A DNA stretch of 64,000 bases. Origin: Protula sp. h YS-2021. Its lineage: Eukaryota; Annelida; Polychaeta; Sabellida; Serpulidae. This document shows positions 26,676 through 41,100 of this stretch, piece by piece. The DNA lies in NCBI GenBank assembly GCA_949752745.1, contig OX457033.1, positions 12,695,301 through 12,759,300 on the forward strand. Direction: 5' to 3'. The notes below the pieces were generated by a model. It had not been told where the DNA came from. It did no database searches and saw only the letters and a list, made by a program, of their open reading frames with translations. The position numbers were made by a program, and so were the translations under genes. Within the stretch, counting starts at the first letter, position 1. Every line of letters starts with the position of its first letter.

Positions 26676-28502
26676 TCTTGGGTCAAGTCAACCCTCGACC
26701 AACTCAACCCATACCAACTCAACCCACCCTGAAAGTCAACTCAATCCAGTTTTTCATACCAACTCAACCCATCCTGAAAGTCAACTCAACCCATCTTGTT
26801 TTATTCTTTGATTAGTCAATTTATTATTAATTACTCTTATTTTGGAGGGAAATAAAAACAATAACGTTTATATACAATCCAAATTTATTTCTTTTTACGG
26901 CAATACGCATCATATTTTACACACCTAGCTGTGTCTGGTCATGATAATTCATAAATTTATTTATATAAATATAATATATATAATTACAATTTGAAACTGT
27001 TTTTTGCTTTTGGTGGGCTTCAGGAGGCACTTGCAACTGTGACGCTGGCTATAGCAGAGCCTCTGACGGCCGGTGCACCGTCGTCAGTTGTGGTGGCATC
27101 TCGTGTCAAAATGGCGGCACTTGCGTAGACGGGCGCTGTGATTGTCCAGTTGGTTTCTATGGAGACGACTGTTCTGGTATGTAGAAAAAAAAAATAAACC
27201 AAAAGATGCAGAATATAAAAAAAGGGAAAGAAAAATTATTGGCAAGCAGGGGTTAGCACAATTAGGCAGGGGTTAGCACACGTAAGCAGGGGTTAGCACA
27301 CATAAGCAGGGGTTAGCACACGTAATCAGGGGTTAGCACACATAAGCAGGGGTTAGCACACATAAGCAGGGGTTAGCACACGGAAGCAGGGGTTCGCACA
27401 AATAAGCAGGGATTAGCACACCCAAGAGCGGTGCCACTGTCCACACGGAAATAAAATAAGGCCAACATGAAATTTGGTTTTGGTAGATGCTGACTGCCAG
27501 ACAATGAACTGCGGAGACAATGGTCGGTGTGTGAGAAGCTATGACGGTTCCAACCAGTGCTTGTGCGATGACCTGCGATGGCTGACACCAGACTGTCTGA
27601 CGGAAGTGTGTGCGAATGGTGACCGCTGCCACAATGGCGGCTCCTGTGTCAAGTATGGCTGTCTTTCTCAGAAATAAGACACTTAACACAAACATCACAG
27701 ACATATCTGTGGTTACATGTAGAACACAGTCTTTATGCTCTTGTATTTACCGTCATTATGTTATACGTTTGTTGTAAATGGGATGCATACTTTTAAGTTA
27801 AATACTCTGAATGCTTTTACACAGTCAAGTTAGTATTTGTTTAACTTCCTGCATAGTCAGTATTCGCCTTACCTGATTCTGCCAGGGGTTTAGGCTGAAT
27901 CTGTGCTGATAAGTGGTAAAGTCGAGCATACAATAGGACCGCCGCGCAAATGCCGTGGTTCCACTAGATGCGGGACAGCACCACCGCGCAAAGACCACTT
28001 TTCATAAATCCCGTTCTAGCTGCATTCCGCCATGATGGATCCAGAAAATCGGGACTATTTTTTTGTGCAGTCCTACTGTTAGTTTCATTTCCTGGATTCC
28101 ATTGTGTTAACTTCAAATCTGACATAACTAGAAGTTAAAAAAAAAAAAAACAAAAAAAACAAAAAAAACAAAAAAAAAACTAAGAATGAAGCTGAGATGT
28201 GTGAATGCGTAATGCCATTGCAGCGGAGGGCAGCCGTGTGCTTGCGTGACCGGATACTCCGGAAACGACTGTGGGACTGTGGATCACTGTGCTGGCGTGC
28301 TGTGTCAGAATGGCGGCACTTGTCTGGACATCGGTTCTGGTAGGCCATACATGTTGTTGGATGACGTAAAACTTTAAAAGTTTTTTATTTTATTTTCCAG
28401 GCCTCTGGCCATTTGCTTCGAATGCTGATTTAAAACGGAATGAGGAAGGAACTTTAGAGCAAAATATAAAGAATAAAATGTGATCATTTATTGTTACCTA
28501 TT

Positions 28503-28540
<38 letters not shown>

Positions 28541-31500
28541 GTTCTGATCTTTTAATTCCCTTGATCATCACTGCTTAATTGATAATTATAAAATTCACAT
28601 TGACTTAATTCCTTAACTTCTTGTAAGAAACATAATTTTATTCATTGTGATAAATTTTGTGACAAAAGTTCCTCAAAACCAGCTCCAACACGAAATTAAA
28701 TGCGATATATAAGTTTTCCCTATCACATGTGTTTTTCTCAGTCCCTTTTTTTTTTTACCATCTTACCTTGACCTTTGTCACTTTTCCTAAGCAGGTTTTG
28801 TTTACCTTTGTCCCAAGGCTTTTGCCAATTCTCCTCAACAGGTTTTGTTTGCCTTTGTCCCCCTGAGCGTTTCCTTTTACCAAAACAGGTTTTGTTTACC
28901 GTTGGCACATCGGCCTATGTTACCTTTCCTAAACCCGGTCTTGTTTACCGTTTTCGCACGGTCTGTATACTTTTATCAAACAGGTTTTGCTTACGGTGTT
29001 TCCCCACGGCGTATGTGACTTCTCTTGGACAGGTTTTGTTTGCCGCTGTCCTTCGTCTTACGTCTCCTCCCCGGACACGGGCCTATGCACGCGTCAGGAA
29101 TGCACGGACGGAAGCCACTTCTGTCTGAACGGGGGTACATGCAATGGACCATCCAACTGCAACTGTCCTGGCGGTTACAGTGGAAGCAACTGTGAAATAG
29201 GTGGAGTTTTTTTATTCAGAGAATTGCATGTGGTCTAGCATAAAAATGCGAGTTTTAAGTCAAAGGGGATAAGCTATTAAAGCAATTGTTTTTATGAAGT
29301 TGCGTTTATAGTTCCAGCGAGTATGTTACACTAGCGCATGTGCTGTACTGTTGGATAGGTTGTACTAGCGTACGTGTGGTTCTTTTAAACACATCGTACC
29401 TGTTGTACATGTTGCACTAGTGAATTCCTTGTATTATCGTGTATTCTGAAGTATTGTATCATAGTATCCATTATTATCCATTTCTTAAGAGTGGTCGTTT
29501 TCCATACAAGCTTATTTACCTACGTATTTTATTGGTTACAGTGGACTACTGCTATGGAAACATATGCACAGGCCAGGGCACATGCCGCGAAGCCTATGAC
29601 GAATCAGGAAACAGTCTAAGTACATACGAGTGTGTTTGCAATGACGGTTACCATGGCGATGACTGCCAGTACGCGTTCTGTACTGATGAAATTGTGTGCT
29701 TCAATGGCGGAACCTGCAGGTACTTAACTTGTTCAGACTTTTCCCCAAAAGCGGTAAAAAACAATGACGGTATTGTTCCTGCAATGGCTAATATTGTGCA
29801 TAAACTGCCCAATATTATTTATGTGATGCATTACGATGATCAACGTCCGTTTGCGACTAACCTTGACCTTTTACCTTTTTTCACTTAAAGATTTAATTAT
29901 TTTATAATGAATCTGTTTCTCTTTTCATGCATGAACCACCGTTGAGGGGGGTGGGGGGGGGGGCGTGTGTTGCTATGCGTGTCCATAAAAAAGCAAGGAG
30001 AAATGGAGGTGATTTTCAGGTCAGACGAGTTCCACGCGGAGCGTCAACTTCGTTAAAAAGGAGGGGAGCAGTTTCCATTCAGCACTGCGCGTTACCCACA
30101 ATACGAAGGGGTGTTATTTCTAGCTTAACACTCCGTGTTTAGGGGCCTTTTTAAAAAGTCATGGGCACGCATGGTATCCGGTTGGTACCTGAGAGGCCCC
30201 CCTCCCTCCCTCCCTCCCCCCCCCCCCCCGGGCACGAATCGTTAATTGGCCTAGACCTCTGCTACTTTTGTGTTATGAGATTTTAATTTTCTAAACTAGA
30301 GGGGTGGATTAGAAAATTAAATGCTATTTGCCACTTGGTAGCCAAATGGTACACCTATATTCGTGCGAAATGTCTCATTTTTCGAAGAATCCAAACATAA
30401 ACGTTTCTCAGCATAAATTTGGTAACTGGCTCATAGGCGCAGAAAACCAATTCCGTCTTCTGTGCAATTACTTGTTGCTACACACTAGAACAGTCTGAGG
30501 AGCCCCCCCCCCCCCCCCTCTCCCTCTGCCCCGCATCCACGCTCATTAAAATTTAGAAAGTGGAAGAATTAAAAGAATATTTGAAGTTGTTTCGGACCTT
30601 TCTTTCTTTACTTTACTAGTCCGTCATTTTGACTTTACTTCTGCTCTGACCATACTGGTCCAAATTACCCACAAACGCAGTACTTGATCTGAAGTTGTGC
30701 ACCTCGCTTTTTGTTTTCGCCTTTGTTGTCATTTTCATGATCAGAATGCAAAGCCAAAAAAAAAAAAAAAAGCAGTGATTTTTTTAAATCAAGAAATGCA
30801 GCAAATAAAGGCTGCAGCAGCACTTGCACAAGCCTCTCGCATCTGCTAACAGCCACACTACGCATTGCATAAATGGTGTGTGCCAAATACATTGAGCACA
30901 GACAGATGCTTGTGTTGGTTTTATAAGAACGACGAGTGGATGTAAAATTTTACCTGGTCATTTTAAGTACACTGAATATTCATATAAATTATCAGCTTCA
31001 GTAATACACTATTTTTGGTGAGAGTTCGGGGGGGGGGGGGTGCCGTTTCATAGAGTAAGTAGCAAGTCTTGTCTGAAAAGAAAAAGCCAACCAAAATCAG
31101 ACTGACATTTTTTTTTAATTCAACAACGAAGAGAGAATGTACTTTCAAGAATATTATTTCTTAGCCAAGTGTTTAATATTTCGCCTTTGAGATATACTTT
31201 CTCATTGTTATATTGATGTTCATCACTGTTTTACAGACAAGGTGGTTGCTCGTGTACAACTGATTGGCAGGGTCCATCATGTGAAATTCCAATGCCCACT
31301 GCTTGCGCTGGCATACACTGTATCCACGGCGAATGCAACAGCGCTGGTTTGTCAATGTTTTAAGATTGTTCCGAACTAAACGAAAAGCATTCGTAAATCT
31401 AAGGCTTTTTCTAATGATCATATATATATATATATTTGTTTCTTGGTAATTCGTATTTCAAGCAGTGGTAATGATAGTCATCTCTGTTGCCAGGCAACTG

Positions 31501-32751
31501 TGAGTGTTATGACCAGTACAGCGTGGGACCATCAACGGGACTATGCGATACTCACACTCCCACTTCGGGCGTGTGTACGGGAACCGGCTGTCAAAATGGC
31601 GGCACTTGTGAAGAGCGTGTGAATTTCTACACCGGCGTGACTGAACCAATATGTGTCTGTGTAACTGGATGGACGGGCGATTTATGCGAAATAGGTACTT
31701 GATTTGGTCTTAAGAAGCAGAAAGAAGGGATCAGTTACTGATTGATTTATTCAACAATATTTAAAATATTTAATGCGGTCATTGAACTGTATTGGTTCTT
31801 AGCTAACCGTTGAAACTGATATCCCTGCGGGTCTGTTTACAGCGGATCAATGTGCACAGTACGATTGCGAGGGACACGGCGAGTGCGTGATGTATCAGGA
31901 CACGACCCCGCGCTGTGTGTGCGACGGTACGCGCTACACGTCGACAGATGGCGGCACTCTGTCCTGCGACTTGGAGACTTGTTCGGATGACTCCCTCTGC
32001 TATAACGGCGGCAGTTGCTTGTACGTGTATCTCTGTATACTTGTTACCAGCTGGCAAGTCGAAGACTTGTAAAGAGTCTATTGAAGTTGTGCAGGGCTAA
32101 TGTTTCGGATCTTTCTTCCCTCTTTCCTTTACTGGTCCTTCGTTTTGTCTTTGCTACTCCTCTGACCATATTGACCCAAGGACTCCGAAATTTCGCACAT
32201 ATGCCGTACTTGCTCTAAAGTTGTTCACCTGTTTTCGTCTTTTTTTTTTCATTTTCATGATCAGAGCGCTAAGCATAAAAACAGTGGGTTTTTTTGGGGT
32301 CAAGAAATGCAAAGCGTGAAGGCTGCATCAAGATTTGGGCAAGCTCTCACATATGCCGAAAGCCGCGCTATGCATTACATAAATGATGTATGCTTTATTT
32401 CCATAAGCCAAATACGCTGAGCATGGTGAAATACTTATAGCTGCTTTTATAAGAAGAACGCGTTTATGCAACATCTTACCTGATGTTTCCAAATACGATC
32501 AATGTTCTTCTAAATTATCAGCTTAAGTTACCCGCTATTATTCGTGCGAGACCGGGGGGGGGGGGGGAGGGGGGGGGGGGCTATGACGATACCATTTCAT
32601 AGAGTACGAAGTAAAGGTATGCTTTTTCTAGAAAGGTTTTGAACTGGAAAAATTCTTAGAAAAGTTTTAGAATCTGAAAAAAAAAAACATTATTTTATCT
32701 GTAAATGAAAAGCAAAACAAAATATTATTCTTCTTATTATTGTTGTTATTA

Positions 32752-32804
<53 letters not shown>

Positions 32805-35049
32805 TATCGTTGTGGGAGATCCGTAATAAACGCATGCAAATATTTCGATCTTTGTGACCCTCTCCCCCCCCCCCCAACACAACATGTCAACCGTATCATT
32901 CATGACACAACAATGTTAGTGTGAAGCCCAGACCTCACCCCACCTTCCCCCCCCCCCCCATGCGTACGCACTTTTTGATGACCAGTTTACAAACCAAATC
33001 TTTAACCTGACAAATAAACAACATACAACTGTCAAGGAAAAAGCAACAAAAAAAAACAACAAAACAATTAATATGATAACAAAATTTTTACGACGATAGC
33101 ATTTTTACTATCTTGAAAAATCCGGTAAAATCAGTTACCGTCATGTATTTATATTTTTCCTACAGCCATAAACAACTGAAAATATGGGGTTTCAACAATG
33201 ATCAAGCAGTAAATTTTGACCAGCAGCTAACATTTTCCAGCAGCTAAATTTTATCCAGCTGTAAACATTGCCCAGCAGCTGACTTTGTCCTGCGGTTTAC
33301 TTTGTCCAGCAACTAAGTTTTGCCGTTTTTGCTCTTCATTTGCGCAGTAAAACACATTGTTGCACATTTTTATATGTCTTATTTACAGGTCAGACAACTC
33401 TTGTGAGTGCCCTTACCCATATGAAGGTACTCGGTGCCAAACGAGAAATGTGTGTCCATCCGGGCGATGTGAGCACGGCACTTGTTACGAAGGTGTGTTT
33501 GTGAAACGTTCTAGTAACAAATCAGAGCTTTTAATTCTTTATGGATTTGTAAGCTCGATTGTAGTCAATGAATAGGGTAAAACAATGTATATGCTTTAAA
33601 ATTCGAAATAAAAATTAATATGTCTTTTGAATTTGCCTCCTCACGTGTGTCCATACGTTTTTAAAACGACCCAGTAACCTCGGAGTGTCAAGTTTTAAAA
33701 TACTGCTAATTGTAAATAAATGGAGACACTTTACACCCCCCTGGCGTGCCCCCCCCCCATCCCCCCCCCCCCCAGTGTTCTTACACTGGAGGAGTTCTAT
33801 GCACTCTGCACTTGGTTAAAGAGAGGGTGTAATTTCAGAATTAGCAACCCTCGTTTGGGGGCCATTTTAAAAAGCCATGGACATTGATCGTAACCAGTTG
33901 GTGCGTGAGTGTTCCCTCGGGTACCTATGCCACCAGGTGGTACAAGAGTACCCGCTCGGGTACCTGTGTTACTAGGGTACGTGAGTGTCCCCCGGGGTAC
34001 CTATGCTACCATGTTGGATTTAAGATCCCCTCGCTTATGGCATCCTACATAAATTTAGTCTAAAAATTTGCTTTCTTAATTGTTAAAGCTTGCCCTCGTA
34101 CTTTGTTAACACCACACAAATAAAGCGAATGAGTTATGATTTTAGCAGTGCTGCATTGCCTGGTGACGTCACGTTGTGTAATAGAATTCCTGGGTCATTC
34201 GTAGCTTAAGATATAAAAAGTAGCAAATTTTGAGTTAACATGAAGATATTATTTTGGAGATTTTACTGGCCAATAATATGTTCATGCTGACCCAAAATAA
34301 GTCAGTGTGTTTTGTTACGTGACGTAAATGATGTTTTGTTTGCAAATATCTACATTTTTGTTATGGTCAACATTGAAAAATGATTGACTTGGGAATCGAC
34401 CAATCAGATTGCAGCATTTGTATAAGTCATAACGGTTAATTAATTCACCTTGAATAAACAGTTACGCCTGTGTTTGACCAGAGAAACAGTGAAAATTTAA
34501 TGTGTCCTATAGAACTACAGAAGATACTGTTGTTTACGTGACGAAAAACTACGCTATAAAATATGAATATGCTCTGCTGTTTTAGCTTCCGGAAACTCGG
34601 CTTTTATGTGGGGCTGTATGTGTGACGAGGGCTACACGTACAACGAAGACACAGGCTTATGCGACACCGAGCGTTGTGCGGACGGGACAACATTCTGTAT
34701 GAATGGGGCCACGTGTAATGACGGCGCTACATCCAGCACTTGTAACTGTCCACCTGGCACCACTGGAACACGCTGCGAGACTGGTCAGTTCTTATCTAAT
34801 CTCAGTCGTCATTTTGCTAACTTTTTCCAGTTGGGATCCTTCTTCTGGGGAGGGAATGGCATCACACAATTTTCTTACGTTATTTTGCTCATTCCGCTGT
34901 TATTCTCATCATAACTACTGCCAGTTTCATTTACAGTCAGCTTTCTGGCTTCGGCCTCCGTCTCACCTCCAGTCTCACAGTCCTTGTCATGCCCAGCCTC
35001 ACACCCATTCCGGCACACCAAAACCAAGCCTCACACTCATTGCAGTATC

Positions 35050-35141
<92 letters not shown>

Positions 35142-38100
35142 CCCGTGCGTAAATACTTCAGGGACGGTCCCTTTCCCTTTGTAAAAAACGACGAACAAAT
35201 AAATCTAGACAAGATATCGATTGTCATTGCATTGCAGTGGACTACTGTTACGGAGTGGATTGTCACCAGGGCCACTGCGATAACTTCCAGAATGGCTACG
35301 AATGTCGCTGTCTGGAGGGCTGGGAAGGTCAAGATTGCTCCCTGCACCACTGCATGGATTCAATTACATGCTTCAACGACGGAGTGTGTGGGTGGGTGTA
35401 ACTGCTACCTATACCTCCCTTTTACCTATAACGCCACGTAATATCAGGTTAAGTAACTACTTTAAATGATATATTGCTTCAGCAAAATAATAATAATAAT
35501 AACAATTTAAAGAAGAAACAAGTTAGATATATAGATATTAGAATTACTCATAGATAGTGTAAATACTGTACGTTTCTTATCTGTAATCGGTCAGAAACGA
35601 GCAACTCTTATGCAGAGTTTATGCCAGGAGTAAGTATAGGTCCTTGAATGGTCATATCACAAAAACACAAAATCTGTCTTAAGATGACCAAAGGTGACTG
35701 GTAACCATGTTAAAAGTGGCTGGTAACCATGTTAGAGGTGACTGGTAACCATGTTAAGGGTGAATGGTAACCATGTTAGAGGTGCCTGGTAATTATGTAA
35801 TAGGTGACTTGTAACCATGTTCAAAAGTGGCTGGTAACCATGTTAGAGGTGACTGGTAACCATGTTAGAATTAGTTACGCTGATTGGCTGATTAGTTACG
35901 CTTTGAGAAGTGACTGGTAATTTTTGTGTGACCCTAGCTACGAAGGATGCCGCTGCACGGATGAGTGGGAGGGCGAATCCTGTGAAATCCGCCGCCCCAG
36001 TGTTTGTGAAGGCATTGATTGCATCAATGGTGATTGTATCGAATCCGGGGGTGAGTTGAGCATTTATTATTGTCTAGCTTTTGACAAGCCAACCCCTATA
36101 CAATTCACTCAAAATCTGGCATCTTTCCGCTTTTGTTACAAACGCAGCTATTTTTTGTTTATCTTTTTTTGTTCATAACTGCTTGGCTTTTCACCTCCAA
36201 ACATTTCCACTTTGTCCATGCTAGTGAGCATTAAGCATTGATCGTTAGCCTTTTAATTTCAGAACTTGAGATGGTTTCGCAAAGGGCGAAAAAAGTAAAA
36301 TCCTTGATTTTTAATGTGGCAATTACGTAATGCTTTCGTTCTTTGGATTGAAAAAAAAACTGCGATCTTTTCTATTTATAGTTTTCAAATCTGCGGGACT
36401 GTGGCACTTAAACGCAAATATTTTTGACTTATCTGATCTAATAATCCTTTATATATCTATGTTAATTATTGGTTCTTACAGGCACCTACGAATGCAGATG
36501 CGATAGCGGCTATACAAACCAAAACCCCCAAGACGTATGCGACATCAGGAGCACGTACATAGATGGTGGGTCGTCCACAATAGCATGCCAAAATGGCGGC
36601 ATACCGTTAGAAGCTGAGGGCAATACACCTGAGCGCTGCGATTGTATGCCGGGTTATGACGGAGTGAACTGCGAAAGTAAGTTCTCTAACGTAATGCGGG
36701 AGTAAGTTCTCTAATGGTCGTGGCCGTAAGTTCTCTAATGGTCGTGGGAGTAAGTTCTGTAATGGTCGTGGGAGTAAGTTCTCTAATGGCCATCGGAGTA
36801 AGTTCTCTAACGTAATGCCGGAGTAAGTTCTCTAATGGTCGTGGGAGTAAGTTCTCTAATTGCCGTGGCCGTAAGTTCTCTAATGGTCGTGGGAGTAAGT
36901 TCTGTAATGGTCGTGGGAGTAAGTTCTCTAATGGTCGTGGGAGTAAGTTCTCTAATGGCCATCGGAGTAAGTTCTCTAATGTAATGCCGGAGTAAGTTCT
37001 CTAATGGCCGTGGCCGTAAGTTCTCTAATGGTCGTGGGAGTAAGTTCTCTAATGACTGTGAGAGTAAGTTCTCTAATGGCTGTGAGAGTAAGTTCTCTAA
37101 TGGCCGTCGGAGTAAGTTCTCTAACGTAATGCCGGAGTAAGTTCTCTAATGGTCGTGGGAGTAAGTTCTCTAATGACTGTGAGAGTAAGTTCTCTAATGG
37201 CCATCGGAGTAAGTTCTCTAATGTAATGCCGGAGTAAGTTCTCTAATGGTCGTGGCCGTAAGTTCTCTAAACGTCGTTGGAGTAAGTTCTCTAATGGCTG
37301 TGAGAGTAAGTTCTCTAATGGCCATCGGAGTAAGTTCTCTAATGTAATGCCGGAGTAAGTTCTCTAATGGCCGTGGCCGTTAGTTCTCTAATGGTCGTGG
37401 GAGTAAGTTCTCTGATGTAATGCCGGAGTAAGTTCTCTAATGGTCGTGGCCGTAAGTTCTCTAATGGTCGTGGGAGTAAGTTCTCTAATGGCTGTGAGAG
37501 TAAGTTCTCTAATGGCCGTCGGAGTAAGTTCTCTAACGTAATGCCGGAGTAAGTCCTCTAATGGTCGTGGGAGTAAGTTCTCTAATGACTGAAAATAAGT
37601 TTTCTAAAGGCCGTGGGAGTAAGTTCTCTAATGGCCGTAAGTGTAAGTTCTCTAACGTACTGGAAATTTTTTGAAGCCGCTTATTGTAATATGTTTTACA
37701 CTGCGGTAAGGTTAAGGAGGAAAATTGTTATCTCATACTATTTTAGAGGCAAGAAATCCGATAGTCGAATCTCCCATTTTTCTGGGTCGCCTGATGAATT
37801 CCAAAACATTCGAGACTTTCAAAAACATTTTTATCTGTTTACCGTCTTTAAATTGTAATTTGAATAACACACCCTCGTGAGATATATGGAATAATGTTAT
37901 TTTATGTTATTATTTCAACATTTATGGCATCGGAGATTCTGAAGTACGACATTATAAAAGAACTCTCAGCTGTTAACAGAGACCTATATTGTACCAATGA
38001 ACAATGTTCTCGAGATCATATCTAGAATTATTATATACTTATAAATATTCATGAGCACTCGTCCAGTAACAAGGCAGCTTTCTTATTTCGTCGTTCTGTA

Positions 38101-41100
38101 ACGGCTGTATGTCCTTGCAGTTGATTTGTGCGTTGAAACTGACTGCCACGAGCACGGTCGCTGTGTTTTACTGGAGAACGGTAGTCCCCAGTGCGTTTGT
38201 GATCAAGACAGATGGACTCACTCTGGCGGGCCTGATGCCACTCCGGGAGATTGCTCCCTTGAGACGCATCCAGACACTCCGGGAGTCACGTGCCAACATG
38301 GCGGCAGCTGTGTGTAAGTATTACATCACTTTGTAGTATCAAAAAAAAAAAACTTCATAGTGGGGAAACTCATGCTGCCAGGGTACCCATCCGTTTCCTA
38401 TTTAGCTTTACGCAGACAGTATGCTGTGGAACGTTTATTGCAACGTCATTCTTAACAAGCTGTAGTATTCGATCGAAATGTTTCAGTAACATTGTTTTTA
38501 TTTTGCCAAATCATTTCTACCAGATCGAACAGTCTCTTTGTGAAGCATATAGCATAACATGACCTGGAATAAGAAGCACATTAAATTAAAGCTGTTTCAG
38601 TTTGACATATTAAGAGAATGCATGTGGCTGATCCACAAACAATGTGATAGCTGGAAAACACATGATTACTTGAAATATCGTATGGTAGATATCATCAGAC
38701 TCCACTGAAATTAAAAAGAAAGAAATGGAGTTATGTGTTGGGAAACTAGATTTCAAGTATAGTCAACAGCCTCGCACACTGTATGCCACAGAATGACAGA
38801 ATAATATATTTTTTAAATTAGGTTTTCTATCAGAATTTAAATTTTTAATAGATTCTTTAAGGCAGCGAATTTTTTTTTTTGCTGAAGAATACTGTTTATG
38901 TTTAAGGATGAATGTTCATTAGTTCAAATTAGCAAATATACTTAATTTTATATTTGATATCTGAAATTACGTTTTAATAGTGACCGATGCACAGCAAGTC
39001 CGCCGTGTAGCTGCCCTTTCCCGTGGGTGGGGGCCAACTGTGAGACAGACGCCCCTTGTGATGCCTCATGGAACACGTGCGTTCACGGTACCTGCCACCA
39101 TGATGCTAGAAATGGCAGAGGTAATCTTTTTTTGTGTTTTGAAACAGACCCATGTGGTGCGTTTTGACATAGCGAAATAACAGAAAATCTTTTTACTATT
39201 ATTGTCAACGGGATTGAAAGAAAAACGCTTCAAACCTTTAAATGAAGGGTTTCAGTATCGAGAATCAAGGAATTAGACTTTGACGGTTGCCGCACTTACC
39301 AAAGTCAAGGGAATGTACTGAGCCACATGGTCTGTCACTTAAACCATAGCTGCCATTTGACTTTTTGACAATCTATTAATCTATTAATTAAATAAATACT
39401 CCATTAAATAAAATTAAATTGATTTTTTTTTCCTATTTTTATATCTGCCAATAGATTTCTGGTGCTATTGTGATGACGGCTATATAGAAAATCCGGACAC
39501 CGGTTTGTGCACGACGCAAATGTGTGACGGCACCTTTTGTGCTAATGGCGGCTCCTGTAACGGCGACGAGTTGTCATGTACATGTCCCCCTGGCACCACT
39601 GGCGACAACTGCGAGGACGGTATGTTTCTAGAGATAAGATAACACATTCAAAAGAGTACCCAGTCTAAACCTGGCCGTGACAAGATTGTTTGTCATAAAA
39701 CAACACTTGGGATGAAATTTCTGTTTAAGGTTGAGAATCAGTCATAGATTATGATTTACTGGGACATGCCAGTGTAGAAATATAAGTAGATTAGTTAGCT
39801 AAGTAAAATTTGAAAGTTTTGATTAATTACCTAAGTAAAATTTGAAAGTGCTCTCGTTTGTTATGGAGTATATCTTTGTAAAAGACTAAATTACAATAAA
39901 GAAATGCTATTTAGGTGGAATTTTATTTTGTTGTAACTTACTGTTACTTACTAAAAATATATTTATGTTTTGAGTGATGCGTCAATTGGAAGCAAGGAAA
40001 GGAGCCAATAAAAACATTAAACATTAAAAAATTAACATCAACGTCTTTCAAATAAGCGTATATTTATTTAAAGAATGATCTTATTTATTTCTTGGGATAT
40101 AGCCACAAATTCAATAGGAGCCCAATCTATACCTGGACGTGACACGACTGTGTACCACGAAGAACTAAAAATAATAGCTAATCACACAGTAGTATCAGAA
40201 TATAGGTGTTTTTTATTGCAAACATAAGGCATATAATTCAGTGAAAGCTTTCTTAATGTCCTTTAAAGAAGCGCGGATTTATTTATGAAAGTGTATTCCA
40301 AACAGATTTTGTAGAGCATAAAGAACAATCGGTACTGCAGATATCGAACGTTTTAATGCTAGAACTTCTAGAAAAAAAAACACGAAGTCATTAAGGCTTT
40401 TAAAGAAGTAAATTTCTCTGGGATTCCAAGTCATGTGGGAATTCGAGGTAACGAGATCGCTGATAGCGGCGAAAAAGGGGCTAATTGAGAATTGTTTTAA
40501 TTTCGTGATCCCATACCCAGGTTTTAAAAACCATATCTCAATATATAAAAAAAGTTTTTTGTTACTGAAATTTTAACAGAAAAGGAATAACAAGCTGTTT
40601 GAAATCATTTTCAGTATGCCAAGTGGCAAGAAAGTTATACACTGAAAGATATTTAATAGACTGAACGGATCTCTAAAACATTTCAGAGCTGACTGTTTAA
40701 AGGAGCTCTTTGGTGAAGAATTACCTATCAAAATTATAATTTTTTAAACGAAATGAACCTGTATCAGTATTTCTGGAAGCTATTTCTTATTGTAGTACAT
40801 ACACGATTTTAATTCACGCTGGATTTTATCTGTGATATTACTGTTTTCTTGTCATTGCCACATCTTGACACGACGTAACCCGCTAGAGGTCGGTCCTGTC
40901 GTTAAACAAATCATATAATTGACTAACTAATTAAACCTGTAAAAAGCTCTTGTGGGTACTGTGTGTGGATTGCATTTGCTTCTAGTGTGGATATTTAGCC
41001 TACAGAAACAACGATAAATATCTATCCCAAATTAAATGGTTCTGATTACGTGTTATATTCATATTTCAGGTGAAATTAAAAAAAAAAAAATTTTCGACAG

